Origin: Salinibacterium sp. ZJ70 | GTDB taxonomy: Bacteria; Actinomycetota; Actinomycetes; Actinomycetales; Microbacteriaceae | Direction of reading: 5' to 3' | Length of the DNA stretch: 64,000 nucleotides | NCBI RefSeq assembly: GCF_011751865.2 | Contig: NZ_CP061770.1 | Coordinates: forward strand, 2,418,001-2,482,000 | Program-made: the position numbers and the translations under genes | The notes under the pieces: model-generated | Databases searched by the model: none | Told to the model about the DNA's origin: nothing | What the model saw: the letters and a program-made list of their open reading frames with translations, nothing else | Shown here: positions 53,548-62,051 of the stretch, piece by piece | Position numbering within the stretch: position 1 is the stretch's first letter | Layout: each line of letters starts with the position of its first letter

Positions 53548-54940
53548 CGACATCCGCTGCACGCGCGTCGGGGAGCACATCCCGAAGCGAACCCTCGGAC
53601 GGATGCCGCAGCGCATCCAGGGTGCGACGAGCAGCCTCGTCACCCCACGCGCGCACGGTGCACGCGAGGAACTTCTCATCGACCTCCGCCGCCGAGAGCG
53701 GTCGGGACCACGATCCGCGGGCATCGTCGACACGCGCGGACGCCACACGCCCATCCGCTGACCGCGCCGTCACCACCGCATAGCGTCCTTCCATTCCCGC
53801 GGACAGGTCGCCGCCGCTGGGATCCTCGGTGACCGAGATGATGCTCATCAGCTCGCGGACACGCGCATTGCCGACGGCGGCATCCGTGAAGTGCTCCGGC
53901 GTCGGCAGGCCGCGCACGAGACTCGTGGCGACGGCGTACGGGAGGCTGAACTTGCCCTCCAGCCCGGTCGTCGGGTCGTCGTAGAGCAACGCGACCTTCG
54001 CCCCCAGGGGCACGTCCACCTCGACCGCCGCGAACTCATCCACCGCACCGAGCTGCTCGCGCACCTCCAGGGCCGCGTCGACCGCGAAATGCGCGCCACG
54101 GCAGCAGGGATACATCTTCAGCCCCAGCTGATCGCTGCCGCGTTCCGCCGCCGTCAGCACAGCGGCCAGAGGATCAGCGTGCTCGAGCGGCCAGGAGCCG
54201 TCCCCGAAGATGTCGACACCGCCGAGCGGCGCCTCGAGCGCGTTCAGCACGGGCAATGCGCCCGCCTCGACCAGCTGCACCGCCTCGACACCTGCGCGCG
54301 CGGCGAGCCCCGCATGCAACGGCTTCAGATGGGTTCCGAAGTTGGCACGCGACCCCATCGACATCGAGACCGCGGCGCTCATCGCGCGGGCGATCGCCTG
54401 CTCATCGAGGCCCAGCATCGTGGCGACACCCGCCGCCGCGCCCACCGCACCCGTCGTCGACGTCGAGTGCCAGCCGGCGGTGTAGTGACGCGGGCCGTAC
54501 GCCGTCGCCACCGCCGACATCACACCGAGTCCGGCGACGTACCCCTCGAGCATCCGCACCGCGCCGATGCCGCGTTCCTGCGCCACGGCGATCAGCGCCG
54601 GGAACAGCACGGTGCTGGGATGTCCGTGCACGACATAGTGGACGTCATCGAAATCCATCACGTGCGCCGACGTGCCGTTGAACAGCGCGGCGGCGGCGGC
54701 ACGCACGCTCCGCCCCTCGCCCCAGAGCTGCGACGCCCCCTCCGCATCCGCTCCCGTGGCCGCCAGGAAAGCGCGAACGGGCACCATGTCGGCATCTCCG
54801 ACACCCGCCACAGCGACACCCACCGTGTCCACCAGAGAATCGAGCACACGCGCCTGCTCCGTCGTGGAGCGCGCATCCCATCGAACGGATGCGCACCACG
54901 CGGCGAGCGCGCGAGTGATCGGAGGCCGCTGAGCCGCCAT
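53540..54940 (-). CDS. MmgE/PrpD-family protein
   Basis: The 466-residue protein matches the MmgE/PrpD family (2-methylcitrate dehydratase and relatives): MDFDDVHYVVHGHPSTVLFPALIAVAQERG, then GWHSTSTTGAVGAAAGVATMLGLDEQAIARAMSAAVSMSMG and KMYPCCRGAHFAVDAALEV. ATG 54940 has GGAAGGA upstream. It lies between the regulator and the importer. PrpD handles methylcitrate; a role in this pathway is not known, and a propionate-derived fragment from the side chain is one possible link. Confidence 0.87.
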   Translation of the reverse strand: MAAQRPPITRALAAWCASVRWDARSTTEQARVLDSLVDTVGVAVAGVGDADMVPVRAFLAATGADAEGASQLWGEGRSVRAAAAALFNGTSAHVMDFDDVHYVVHGHPSTVLFPALIAVAQERGIGAVRMLEGYVAGLGVMSAVATAYGPRHYTAGWHSTSTTGAVGAAAGVATMLGLDEQAIARAMSAAVSMSMGSRANFGTHLKPLHAGLAARAGVEAVQLVEAGALPVLNALEAPLGGVDIFGDGSWPLEHADPLAAVLTAAERGSDQLGLKMYPCCRGAHFAVDAALEVREQLGAVDEFAAVEVDVPLGAKVALLYDDPTTGLEGKFSLPYAVATSLVRGLPTPEHFTDAAVGNARVRELMSIISVTEDPSGGDLSAGMEGRYAVVTARSADGRVASARVDDARGSWSRPLSAAEVDEKFLACTVRAWGDEAARRTLDALRHPSEGSLRDVLPDARAADVVS

Positions 54941-55012
54941 CGGGGTTCCTTCCGCAGATACGCCGAGAGGGTGCGCCGGACGAATCCGACGCACCCACCC
55001 GAACATGACGTG

Positions 55013-56062
55013 CTACTTCTTGAGCGCCTCGATGAAGCGCATGTCGATGAGACGGTCCGCCACAGAGGTGTCGGCGTCGTACGACAGCACCTCGGGGATC
55101 TGGCGGTACACGTTCTCGTACGCCTCGAAGTAGTCATCGGGGAACGACAGCTCGGTCGGGTAGACCGCCGACGGGATGTCGCGCACGACGTCGACGTCGG
55201 TCTCAAGGGCCGCGGCGATCAGCTCGATGTTCTCGGGCGTGTGCATGAAGTCACCCTGCATGTGGTTCTTGTAGATGTTCGCGAGGGCGCGCACGAAGGC
55301 CTCGCCGACCTCGGGCTTGTCGCTCAGCAGGTTCGGGCCGAAGAACACGTTCGTCGACGGCCAGCCCTTGGGCGCGCTGCGGGCGAACATGATGCCGGAC
55401 TTCGCCTCGGCGATGGTGGCCGTGTTCGGGTGCGACGCGGTCGCGCCGAAGATGGCACCGTTCTCGAGCGCGATGACCGCGTCGGTCTGCTTCATCGAGG
55501 CGATCTCGACGTCGGCGAGCGTGAGGCCCGCCTCGGCGAGCGTCTCCGACAGCGTCAGAAGCGGGGGTCCGGCGACGCCCGAGGAGGAGGCGAGCGTCTT
55601 GCCCTTGAGCATGCTCACGTCGAACTCAGCGCCATCGAGAGCCTTGGTTCCGACGTACCAGCCGTTGACCGACTCGTCATCCTCGACGCCACCGGGGGCC
55701 ACCATGCGCAGCTCGGTGCCCATGGCCACGGCGTTGAGCATGTTGGCGCTCGGTCCGGTCACCATCGCGTCGATGCGACCGGTCGACATGAGCACGAGCG
55801 CGTCGGGCGCCGGCGCGTACTCGATCTCGAGCTTGATGTTCTGCTTCGCGAACTCGCCCCAGTGCTCCTCCATGAGGTACGGCAGGTAGTACGCGATCTT
55901 GCCGGAGAGGCCGACCTTGACGGTCGTCATCTCGGCGAGTCCGCCCTCCTCGACCTCGACCTGCGGCGCAGCGGGCTCGGTGGTGGTCGCGCAACCGGTG
56001 GTTGCGAGAAGGGCTGCGAGAGCGACCCCGGGCAGCATCGCCCGACTCATGAAACGCTTCAC
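55013..56062 (-). CDS. NitT/TauT-type ABC substrate-binding lipoprotein
   Basis: The 349-residue protein has a lipoprotein signal (lipobox ATTGC, Cys24) and the NMT1/SsuA-like binding domain (KVGLSGKIAYYLPYLMEEHWGEFAKQNIKLEIEYAPAPDALVLMSTGRIDAMVTGPSANMLNAVAMG). GTG 56062 has AAAGGAG upstream. With the permease and ATPase upstream it forms an importer. Relatives import nitrate, sulfonates, thiamine precursors or aromatic acids; the aromatic locus favours the last. Confidence 0.92.
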   Translation of the reverse strand: MKRFMSRAMLPGVALAALLATTGCATTTEPAAPQVEVEEGGLAEMTTVKVGLSGKIAYYLPYLMEEHWGEFAKQNIKLEIEYAPAPDALVLMSTGRIDAMVTGPSANMLNAVAMGTELRMVAPGGVEDDESVNGWYVGTKALDGAEFDVSMLKGKTLASSSGVAGPPLLTLSETLAEAGLTLADVEIASMKQTDAVIALENGAIFGATASHPNTATIAEAKSGIMFARSAPKGWPSTNVFFGPNLLSDKPEVGEAFVRALANIYKNHMQGDFMHTPENIELIAAALETDVDVVRDIPSAVYPTELSFPDDYFEAYENVYRQIPEVLSYDADTSVADRLIDMRFIEALKK

Positions 56063-56145
56063 GATTCTCCTTTGAATGTTGTGTGATTGCAGTGGTGAAA
56101 CAATCGGCCGGGCCACACGGGTTGGCCCGGCCGACTTCCGTGAGG

Positions 56146-57033
56146 TCAGTTGCCGGAGGCGCGGCGCGACTCGCGAGGAGCCCACGGCACGAGCTTGGAT
56201 CCGAGGAACTTGACCAAGGCGGTGAGGAGGAAGCCCATGAGGGCGACCGCGACGATGCCGACGTACATCTGACCGGCCTGGAACAGCGACCAGCTGTGCC
56301 AGATGCGGAATCCGATGCCCTCGTCGCCGTTCACGAACTCGGTGCCGACAGCGATGAGCACCGAGGTGCCGAGCGCGATGCGGATGCCGGTGAACAGCTG
56401 CGGCAGGATCGCCGGAATGAGCACGTGACGGAAGCGCGCCCAGCCGCGGATGTTGAAGATGTGCGCGGCTTCGACGTACGCGGGCTGGATGTCGTCGAGC
56501 GCTTCGAGCACGCTCACCCAGATCACGAAGAACACGCCGAGGGCGATGAGGAGGATCTTGGGGAGCTCGCCCAGGCCGAAGATGAGCAGCAGGAGCGGAA
56601 GGATCGCGAGCTTCGGGATCGTGTAGATCGCCGACAGCATCGGCTCCAGCGCGGCACGGGCCCAGCGCGAGAGCCCGAGGAGCGTTCCGGTGGCGATTCC
56701 GGTCACGAGTCCGAGCGCGTAGCCGAACAGGATGCTGCGGACGGTGGCCCACAGATCACCGAACAGGCGGCCCGATTCGATCATCTTGATCGCCTCGGCG
56801 AAGATCGCCGAGGGCGGCGGGAAGAAGCGCACATCGACGGCATTCGTCATGCCGGCGACCTGCCACGCGAGCAGGAGCACGATCGGGGTGCCGAGGCCGA
56901 GGATGGCCGCCGTGCGCTTGCGGGAGCGGAAGAAGCGGTCGGGGTCGGTCTCCTGCGGGCGGGGCGCGATGAGGATCGACGTGCGGGGTCCGGTGCTCAC
57001 GGCACCCGTCGCTGTGGTGATGGGGGCGCTCAC
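56146..57033 (-). CDS. NitT/TauT-type ABC permease
   Basis: The 295-residue membrane protein has a charged N-terminal tail (1-40) and six hydrophobic segments. The permease loop ALDDIQPAYVEAAHIFNIRGWARFRHVLIPAILPQLFTGIRIALG is the SsuC/TauC pattern. It begins inside the ATPase stop (ATGA). Confidence 0.93.
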   Translation of the reverse strand: MSAPITTATGAVSTGPRTSILIAPRPQETDPDRFFRSRKRTAAILGLGTPIVLLLAWQVAGMTNAVDVRFFPPPSAIFAEAIKMIESGRLFGDLWATVRSILFGYALGLVTGIATGTLLGLSRWARAALEPMLSAIYTIPKLAILPLLLLIFGLGELPKILLIALGVFFVIWVSVLEALDDIQPAYVEAAHIFNIRGWARFRHVLIPAILPQLFTGIRIALGTSVLIAVGTEFVNGDEGIGFRIWHSWSLFQAGQMYVGIVAVALMGFLLTALVKFLGSKLVPWAPRESRRASGN

Positions 57034-57857
57034 TGGTCTTCACTCCGTTCGACTTCGATGCGCATCTCGGCCCAGATCTTCTGTTCCAGCTCCGCGAACT
57101 CCTTGGTTCCACGCAGCTCGGGGCGACGCGGGCGCTCGAAGGGAACGTGGTGGTCGCTGATGATGCGGCCGGGCCGGGCGGACATGACGACGACGCGGTC
57201 GCCGAGCAGGATCGCCTCTTCGAGGCTGTGGGTGACGAAGACGACGGTGCGCTGGTCTTCCTGCCAGATCGAGAGGAGCTCGTCCTGCAGCACGCGACGC
57301 ATCTGCGCGTCGAGGGCGGCGAAGGGCTCATCCATGAGCAGGATCTCGGGCTGCACGGCGAGTGCGCGCGCGATGGAGACGCGCTGCGCCATACCGCCGG
57401 ACAGCGCCGCCGGGCGCGCGTTCGCGAACTCCTCGAGGCCCATGCGCTCCATGAGGGCGAGGGCGCGGGCTTCGCGTTCGGCCTTGGGGGTGCCGTTCAC
57501 CTGCAGCGGAAGGGTGATGTTCTCGGCCACGGTCTTCCAGGGGAAGATGCTGTAGTTCTGGAACACCATCGCCGCGGTGTGACCGCTGCTCGTGCGCTCG
57601 ATCTCGACGGTGCCGGCGCTCGGGTGATGAAGGTCGGCGAACATGCGCAGCAGGGTCGACTTGCCGCACCCCGAGGGGCCCACGAGGCAGACGAACTCCC
57701 CCTCGTTGATGACGAGGTCGACGTCGTGAAGCGCGCGGACCTCGTTGTGGCGGCCGTAGTACTTGGTGACGCCGCTCACCGTGATCTTGGGGCGCTTCGG
57801 AGACGAGAGCACGGGGTCGGTGTCGACCACGGCCTCGGAGCCTGGGCTGTGTGACAT
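57030..57857 (-). CDS. NitT/TauT-type ABC ATPase
   Basis: The 275-residue ATPase shows Walker A GPSGCGKST, Q-loop MVFQNYSIFPWKTV, signature LSGGMAQRVSIARAL and Walker B ILLMDEPFAALD. It is the first gene of the importer operon, with the promoter in the gap to the aldehyde dehydrogenase gene. Confidence 0.95.
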   Translation of the reverse strand: MSHSPGSEAVVDTDPVLSSPKRPKITVSGVTKYYGRHNEVRALHDVDLVINEGEFVCLVGPSGCGKSTLLRMFADLHHPSAGTVEIERTSSGHTAAMVFQNYSIFPWKTVAENITLPLQVNGTPKAEREARALALMERMGLEEFANARPAALSGGMAQRVSIARALAVQPEILLMDEPFAALDAQMRRVLQDELLSIWQEDQRTVVFVTHSLEEAILLGDRVVVMSARPGRIISDHHVPFERPRRPELRGTKEFAELEQKIWAEMRIEVERSEDQ

Positions 57858-57893
57858 GAGGGGTGTCGCTCCTCGTCCTTGAGTGAGTATCGC

Positions 57894-57923
57894 TTAGTAC
57901 ACCTCTGTATACAGGTGTATAGT
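57894..57923 (+). promoter_or_regulatory. Promoter/operator region between the ABC importer and aldehyde dehydrogenase operons
   Basis: CTGTATACAG (57905-57914) is a perfect palindrome, flanked by near-symmetric TACACC and GGTGTA. It lies between a weak -35 (TTAGTA, 57894) and a good -10 (TATAGT, 57918-57923) for the dehydrogenase. The GTATAC core is the same as in the sites by mhpB and gntR. Confidence 0.65.
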
Positions 57924-58023
57924 CAGGCAGACTACACAAGGTTCCCACCGTCTGCAACAGCCGTTTGATGGCACGTCAACTATCTCAGACGAAGGGCCTT
58001 CGACCCGAGGAGCGAACAGCGAG

Positions 58024-59469
58024 ATGGCCCAGAATCCGGCACTGCCCACCCTCCGCCCCTTCATCGCGGGCGACTGGATCGACGGCGATGACGCCATCTC
58101 TCCCCTCGCCGACAAGTTCACCGACGAGACAGTCGCCTATGTGCAGGCCTCCAGCCCTGCCCAGGTGACCGCGCTCGTCGACGCCGCCGCCGCGCGCGCG
58201 GAAGGCCCGGCCCTCCCCCTGGCGGAGCGCGCCCGGATCCTGCACACCGCATCGGCGCTCGTCACCGCGCGCCGCGACGAGCTCATCGCCCTCGTGCAGC
58301 TCGATGCCGGATTCACCCTCGCCGACGCCGTCAAAGAGGTGGACCGCACGAGCGAGACCCTCCGCCTGTGCGCCGAAGAGACCACGCGTCTCGTCGGCGA
58401 GATGCTCCCCCTCTCCGGCGTCGCCGGTCACGAGGGCCGCATCGCATTCACCCGCTACGACGCCATCGGGATCGTCGTCGCCATCACGCCCTTCAACTCG
58501 CCCCTCAACACCGTCGCCCACAAGGTGGGACCGGCGATCGGCGCAGGCAACAGCGTGATCCTGAAGCCCGCATCCCAGACACCTCTGAGCGCCGACGCCC
58601 TCCTGCGCATCCTGCTCGAAGCGGGCCTGCCGCCCGAGATGATCTCCGTCGTCTACGGCTCCGGCTCCATCGTGGGCAACGCACTCGCCGCCGACCCTCG
58701 ACCCGGCTACTACGCCTTCACCGGCAGCACCCGCGTGGGCGAGGAGCTTCACCGCTCGGTCGGCATGCGACGCACCCAGCTCGAGATGGGCAGCATCGCC
58801 AGCACCATCATCTGCGCCGACGCGGACCTCGAACGCGCGGCGATGCTCGCCACCAACGCGTCGTTCCGCAAGTCCGGCCAGGTCTGCACCTCCGTGCAGC
58901 GGCTCTACGTGCACCGGGATGTGATCGACGAGGTCGCGCAGCTGATGGCGGAGCGCCTCGCCCCGCTCCGAGCAGGCGACCCTCGGGACAGCTCGACCTA
59001 CGTGGGTCCGCTCATCGCGCCCCGCGAAGCAGAGCGCGTGCGCAGCTGGATCGACGAGGCCGTCGCGCGCGGCGCCGACGTCGTCGCCGGCGGCACCTCC
59101 GACCGCAATGTCGTCTCGCCCACCGTGCTGCGCAACACGCGCGCGGACGACGCCGTCATGCGCAGCGAAGTGTTCGGCCCCGTCGTCAGCCTGTGCCCGT
59201 TCGACACGCTCGACGAAGCCATCACCCAGGCCAATGCGACCGAATACGGGCTCGCGTCCGGCATCTTCACCCGCGATGTCGGCACCGCACTCGCCGCGGC
59301 CGACCGCCTCAAGGCAGGCTCGGTGCACATCAACGAGACCTCCAGCAGCCGAGTGGACATGATGCCGTTCGGCGGCCTCAAGCGCAGCGGATTCGGCGGG
59401 ACGGAAGGCCCCAAGTACGCGATCCGCGACATGAGCGAGGAACGCGTCGTCACCTTGAGCCGCCCGTGA
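58024..59469 (+). CDS. NAD(P)+-dependent aldehyde dehydrogenase
   Basis: The 481-residue enzyme has Asn158 in TPFNSPLN, the general base Glu254 in LEMGS, the catalytic Cys288 in SGQVCTSVQR and the C-terminal PFGGLKRSGFGGTEG. It oxidises an aldehyde to an acid and is not of the CoA-acylating MhpF type. It would take the aldehyde released by the HpaI-type aldolase. First gene of a plus-strand unit with the MFS gene; divergent from the importer. Confidence 0.93.
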   Translation: MAQNPALPTLRPFIAGDWIDGDDAISPLADKFTDETVAYVQASSPAQVTALVDAAAARAEGPALPLAERARILHTASALVTARRDELIALVQLDAGFTLADAVKEVDRTSETLRLCAEETTRLVGEMLPLSGVAGHEGRIAFTRYDAIGIVVAITPFNSPLNTVAHKVGPAIGAGNSVILKPASQTPLSADALLRILLEAGLPPEMISVVYGSGSIVGNALAADPRPGYYAFTGSTRVGEELHRSVGMRRTQLEMGSIASTIICADADLERAAMLATNASFRKSGQVCTSVQRLYVHRDVIDEVAQLMAERLAPLRAGDPRDSSTYVGPLIAPREAERVRSWIDEAVARGADVVAGGTSDRNVVSPTVLRNTRADDAVMRSEVFGPVVSLCPFDTLDEAITQANATEYGLASGIFTRDVGTALAAADRLKAGSVHINETSSSRVDMMPFGGLKRSGFGGTEGPKYAIRDMSEERVVTLSRP

Positions 59470-60746
59470 GCGCGCACGCATCCCCGGCCCCGGCCGAGGA
59501 CACCGAGAACGCCCTCAGGATCCCCGCCTTCGCGGCATTCTGGGCGGCCGCGTTCGTCTCGAACACGGGCGCGTGGGTCAGCAACATCGCCGTCCCGTTC
59601 GTGATCTTCTCGATCACCGGCAGCGCCTGGTGGGTCGGCCTCGTCGCGGTCGCGAGCTTCGTGCCCGGCGTCTTCATGGGCATCATCGGCGGAGTCCTCG
59701 CCGACCGCATCGACCGCCGACGCGTGCTCATCGTCACCCAGTCGATTCAGGCTGTCGCCGCGATCGGACTCTGGGCGGTGTGGGCGGCGGGCGTGCGCGA
59801 TCCGGGGGTCCTGATGATCCCCGTCGCCGTCAGCGGCGCGGCGCAGGGCTTGAACATGCCCAGCTGGCAGGCCTTCGTGCACGACCTCGTCCCCCGCAGC
59901 GCGCTGCGATCCGCGGTGGCGCTCCAGTCTCTGCAGCTCAATCTCGCGCGCGCACTGGGCCCGGTGATCGCCGGCGGACTGCTCGCCACACTCGGTGCGG
60001 GCGCGGCATTCCTGATCAACGCGGCGAGCTTCGTGGTCGTCATCGGCGTGCTGATCGTGGTGCGCGCGCTCCACCCGTACATCCCTCCCGCCACCCACGA
60101 GAACGCGGCCCGTCAGCTCTGGGAAGCCGGATCGATGATGCTGCGCGACCGCGGCATCGCCCTTCTGCTCGTGCTCTCGGCGCTCGTCGGGGTGTTCGCC
60201 AACCCGATCTTCACGTTCACGGTCGTGCTGGCCGACGATGTCTTCCGCGTCGATGCGCTCGGCCTCGGCCTGCTGAACGCCGCGTTGGGCCTGGGGGCGG
60301 TGCTCGCCGCTCCGATCGCCTCCGGGCGGATCAGCTCTCTGCCGCTGTCCACCACCGTGCTGTGCGGCCTGATCGGCTTCGGCGGCGCGATGGTGGCCCT
60401 CGGCGTCACCACGTCGTATGGCGTCGCACTCATCCTGCTGACGATCGCCGGCGCCTGCTTCCTGTTCATGATCGTCGGAATCAACACGTCCCTGCAGATG
60501 CTGCTGCCGAGCAGGCTGCGGGGTCGCGGGATCGCGATCCGCTCCTCCGTCTACATCGCGGGCTTCCCCATCGGCGCGATGCTGAGCGGCGCGCTGTCGG
60601 AGCAGTACGGGGTGGGCGTGGCGGTGATCGTGCTGGGCGGTGCGCTGCTGGTGAGCGCCGCAGCGCTGTGGCTCCCGGGTCGGGGCTCCATGCTCGCGCG
60701 CCTCAACCTCGCCGGGAAGCCAGCTCCTCCGGCACCCGACCTCTGA
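59466..60746 (+). CDS. MFS transporter, DHA3-like
   Basis: The 426-residue protein has twelve hydrophobic segments. Features are WAAAFVSNTGAWVSNIAVPFVIFSITGSAWWVGLV, GGVLADRIDRRRVLI and the second half with LPSRLRGRGIAIRSS. This is the EntS/DHA3-like exporter group. GTG 59466 overlaps the dehydrogenase stop by four bases; a longer frame inside the dehydrogenase is not used. It may export a toxic phenolic intermediate or have an unrelated cargo. Confidence 0.88.
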   Translation: MSAHASPAPAEDTENALRIPAFAAFWAAAFVSNTGAWVSNIAVPFVIFSITGSAWWVGLVAVASFVPGVFMGIIGGVLADRIDRRRVLIVTQSIQAVAAIGLWAVWAAGVRDPGVLMIPVAVSGAAQGLNMPSWQAFVHDLVPRSALRSAVALQSLQLNLARALGPVIAGGLLATLGAGAAFLINAASFVVVIGVLIVVRALHPYIPPATHENAARQLWEAGSMMLRDRGIALLLVLSALVGVFANPIFTFTVVLADDVFRVDALGLGLLNAALGLGAVLAAPIASGRISSLPLSTTVLCGLIGFGGAMVALGVTTSYGVALILLTIAGACFLFMIVGINTSLQMLLPSRLRGRGIAIRSSVYIAGFPIGAMLSGALSEQYGVGVAVIVLGGALLVSAAALWLPGRGSMLARLNLAGKPAPPAPDL

Positions 60747-60767
60747 GCTTCGACCGCGCAGGGAACC

Positions 60768-61937
60768 TCACTCGACGAGAAGGCGCGCAGACGCCCGATC
60801 GAGCAGCACCGGTTCCAGCAGCAGGGTCGGAACCTCGCGCGCGCCGTTGTCGGTGACCGCGCCGAGCGTGACGGCGGGCTCGATGCCGCGGACGACCTCG
60901 CTCACCATCGCGGCGACGATGCGCGCGAGCTCGCGCGGATCCTCGTAGACGGCGGCACTCTGCACCCCCGCGAGCATCGCGCGGGCGCCGTCACGCGAGG
61001 TGCCCCCGCCCGTGAGCGCCACGCGGCACGGCGGGTCCGCGGGCTCGTCCGCGGGCTCGGGCTGACCGTCCACCGGCGGCGGGTCGGTCTCGGGGGCCGC
61101 CGCGGCGTCCTCGGTGGGAAGCGGCTCGGGTGCCGGAGTCTCCGCCGCCGGATCCGGCGCGCGCACGATCTCGCATCCGCTCTCGACCAGCACCTCGGCG
61201 ATCGCGGCACTCATCGCGTCATCGGGCGAGAGCACCCCGTCGAGGCTGTGGCCCTCGTCGAGCAGGGTGACGACGCGGTCAGCCGCCGTCGAGGGGGCGC
61301 CGCGCAGAACCGCGGTCTGGTCGATGCCGAGGCGCTCGGACGGCACGACGATGCTGCGCGCACCGAGCGCCGGCCGCAGCACTTCGAGCGCTCCCGCGAA
61401 CGCGGCCTGCGCCGCGGGGTCGTCGCCGGATCCCGCGAGCAGCTCCACCTGCGCGGGTCCGAGCTGCGGATCGCGGTTGTCGAGGTCGAGCGCAGCGAGC
61501 AGTGCTTCTGCGTGCAGTCGTCCACTCGCCGCGTGGTCGAAGGTCGCGAAGTAGTCGACTTCGGGGGCATCGAGGATGAGACGGTCGTAGGAGATGACGG
61601 CGACGTCCGGGTCATCCGACTTGGCGAGCTCCGCGGCGACCGCAGTGGCTTCGATGGGGGCGATGACGATCGCCGTCGGCGCCGCCTCGAACGCGGCGCG
61701 CAGCTGCAACAGCTGCGCCGGGATGTCATCGCCCGCATGCCGCACGTCGACGGCGTAGCCGTCGTCCTCGAGCTCGGCGCGCAGCACGGCCGCGGTCGTA
61801 CCCCAGATGTCGGTGCTGGTCCCCGGGAAGAGCACGACCACGGGCGGCCCGGAGGGTGCCGTGGTGCAGGCGCTGAGCGCACCCAGCGCAACGGCGCACG
61901 CCGCCCCGGCGGCGACCATCCGCATCCGCGCATTCAC
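60768..61937 (-). CDS. Orphan sugar-binding-like lipoprotein with Pro/Glu insertion
   Basis: The 389-residue lipoprotein (lipobox LSAC, Cys24) has a periplasmic sugar-binding fold (VVVLFPGTSTDIWGTTAAVLRAELEDDGYAVDV, IVIAPIEATAVAAEL, DGVLSPDDAMSAAIAEVLVESG and ALTGGGTSRDGARAMLAGVQSAAVYEDPRELARIVAAMV), as in XylF/ChvE-like proteins. Between Cys255 and Cys304 an acidic Pro/Glu/Ala stretch of about 45 residues is inserted; the two cysteines could bridge it. No permease or ATPase is adjacent, so it may be a sensor-type binding protein or lone subunit. Confidence 0.82.
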   Translation of the reverse strand: MNARMRMVAAGAACAVALGALSACTTAPSGPPVVVLFPGTSTDIWGTTAAVLRAELEDDGYAVDVRHAGDDIPAQLLQLRAAFEAAPTAIVIAPIEATAVAAELAKSDDPDVAVISYDRLILDAPEVDYFATFDHAASGRLHAEALLAALDLDNRDPQLGPAQVELLAGSGDDPAAQAAFAGALEVLRPALGARSIVVPSERLGIDQTAVLRGAPSTAADRVVTLLDEGHSLDGVLSPDDAMSAAIAEVLVESGCEIVRAPDPAAETPAPEPLPTEDAAAAPETDPPPVDGQPEPADEPADPPCRVALTGGGTSRDGARAMLAGVQSAAVYEDPRELARIVAAMVSEVVRGIEPAVTLGAVTDNGAREVPTLLLEPVLLDRASARLLVE

Positions 61938-62051
61938 GCGAGCGAGCCTACCGACCCCGCGCGAGGCGGCGCGCTGGTCGACGTCCGCGGGCTGAGCCTC
62001 ACGAGGCCGTCACGGATCACCCGGCTGAGATCCACGACGCGGCGTCGCTGC

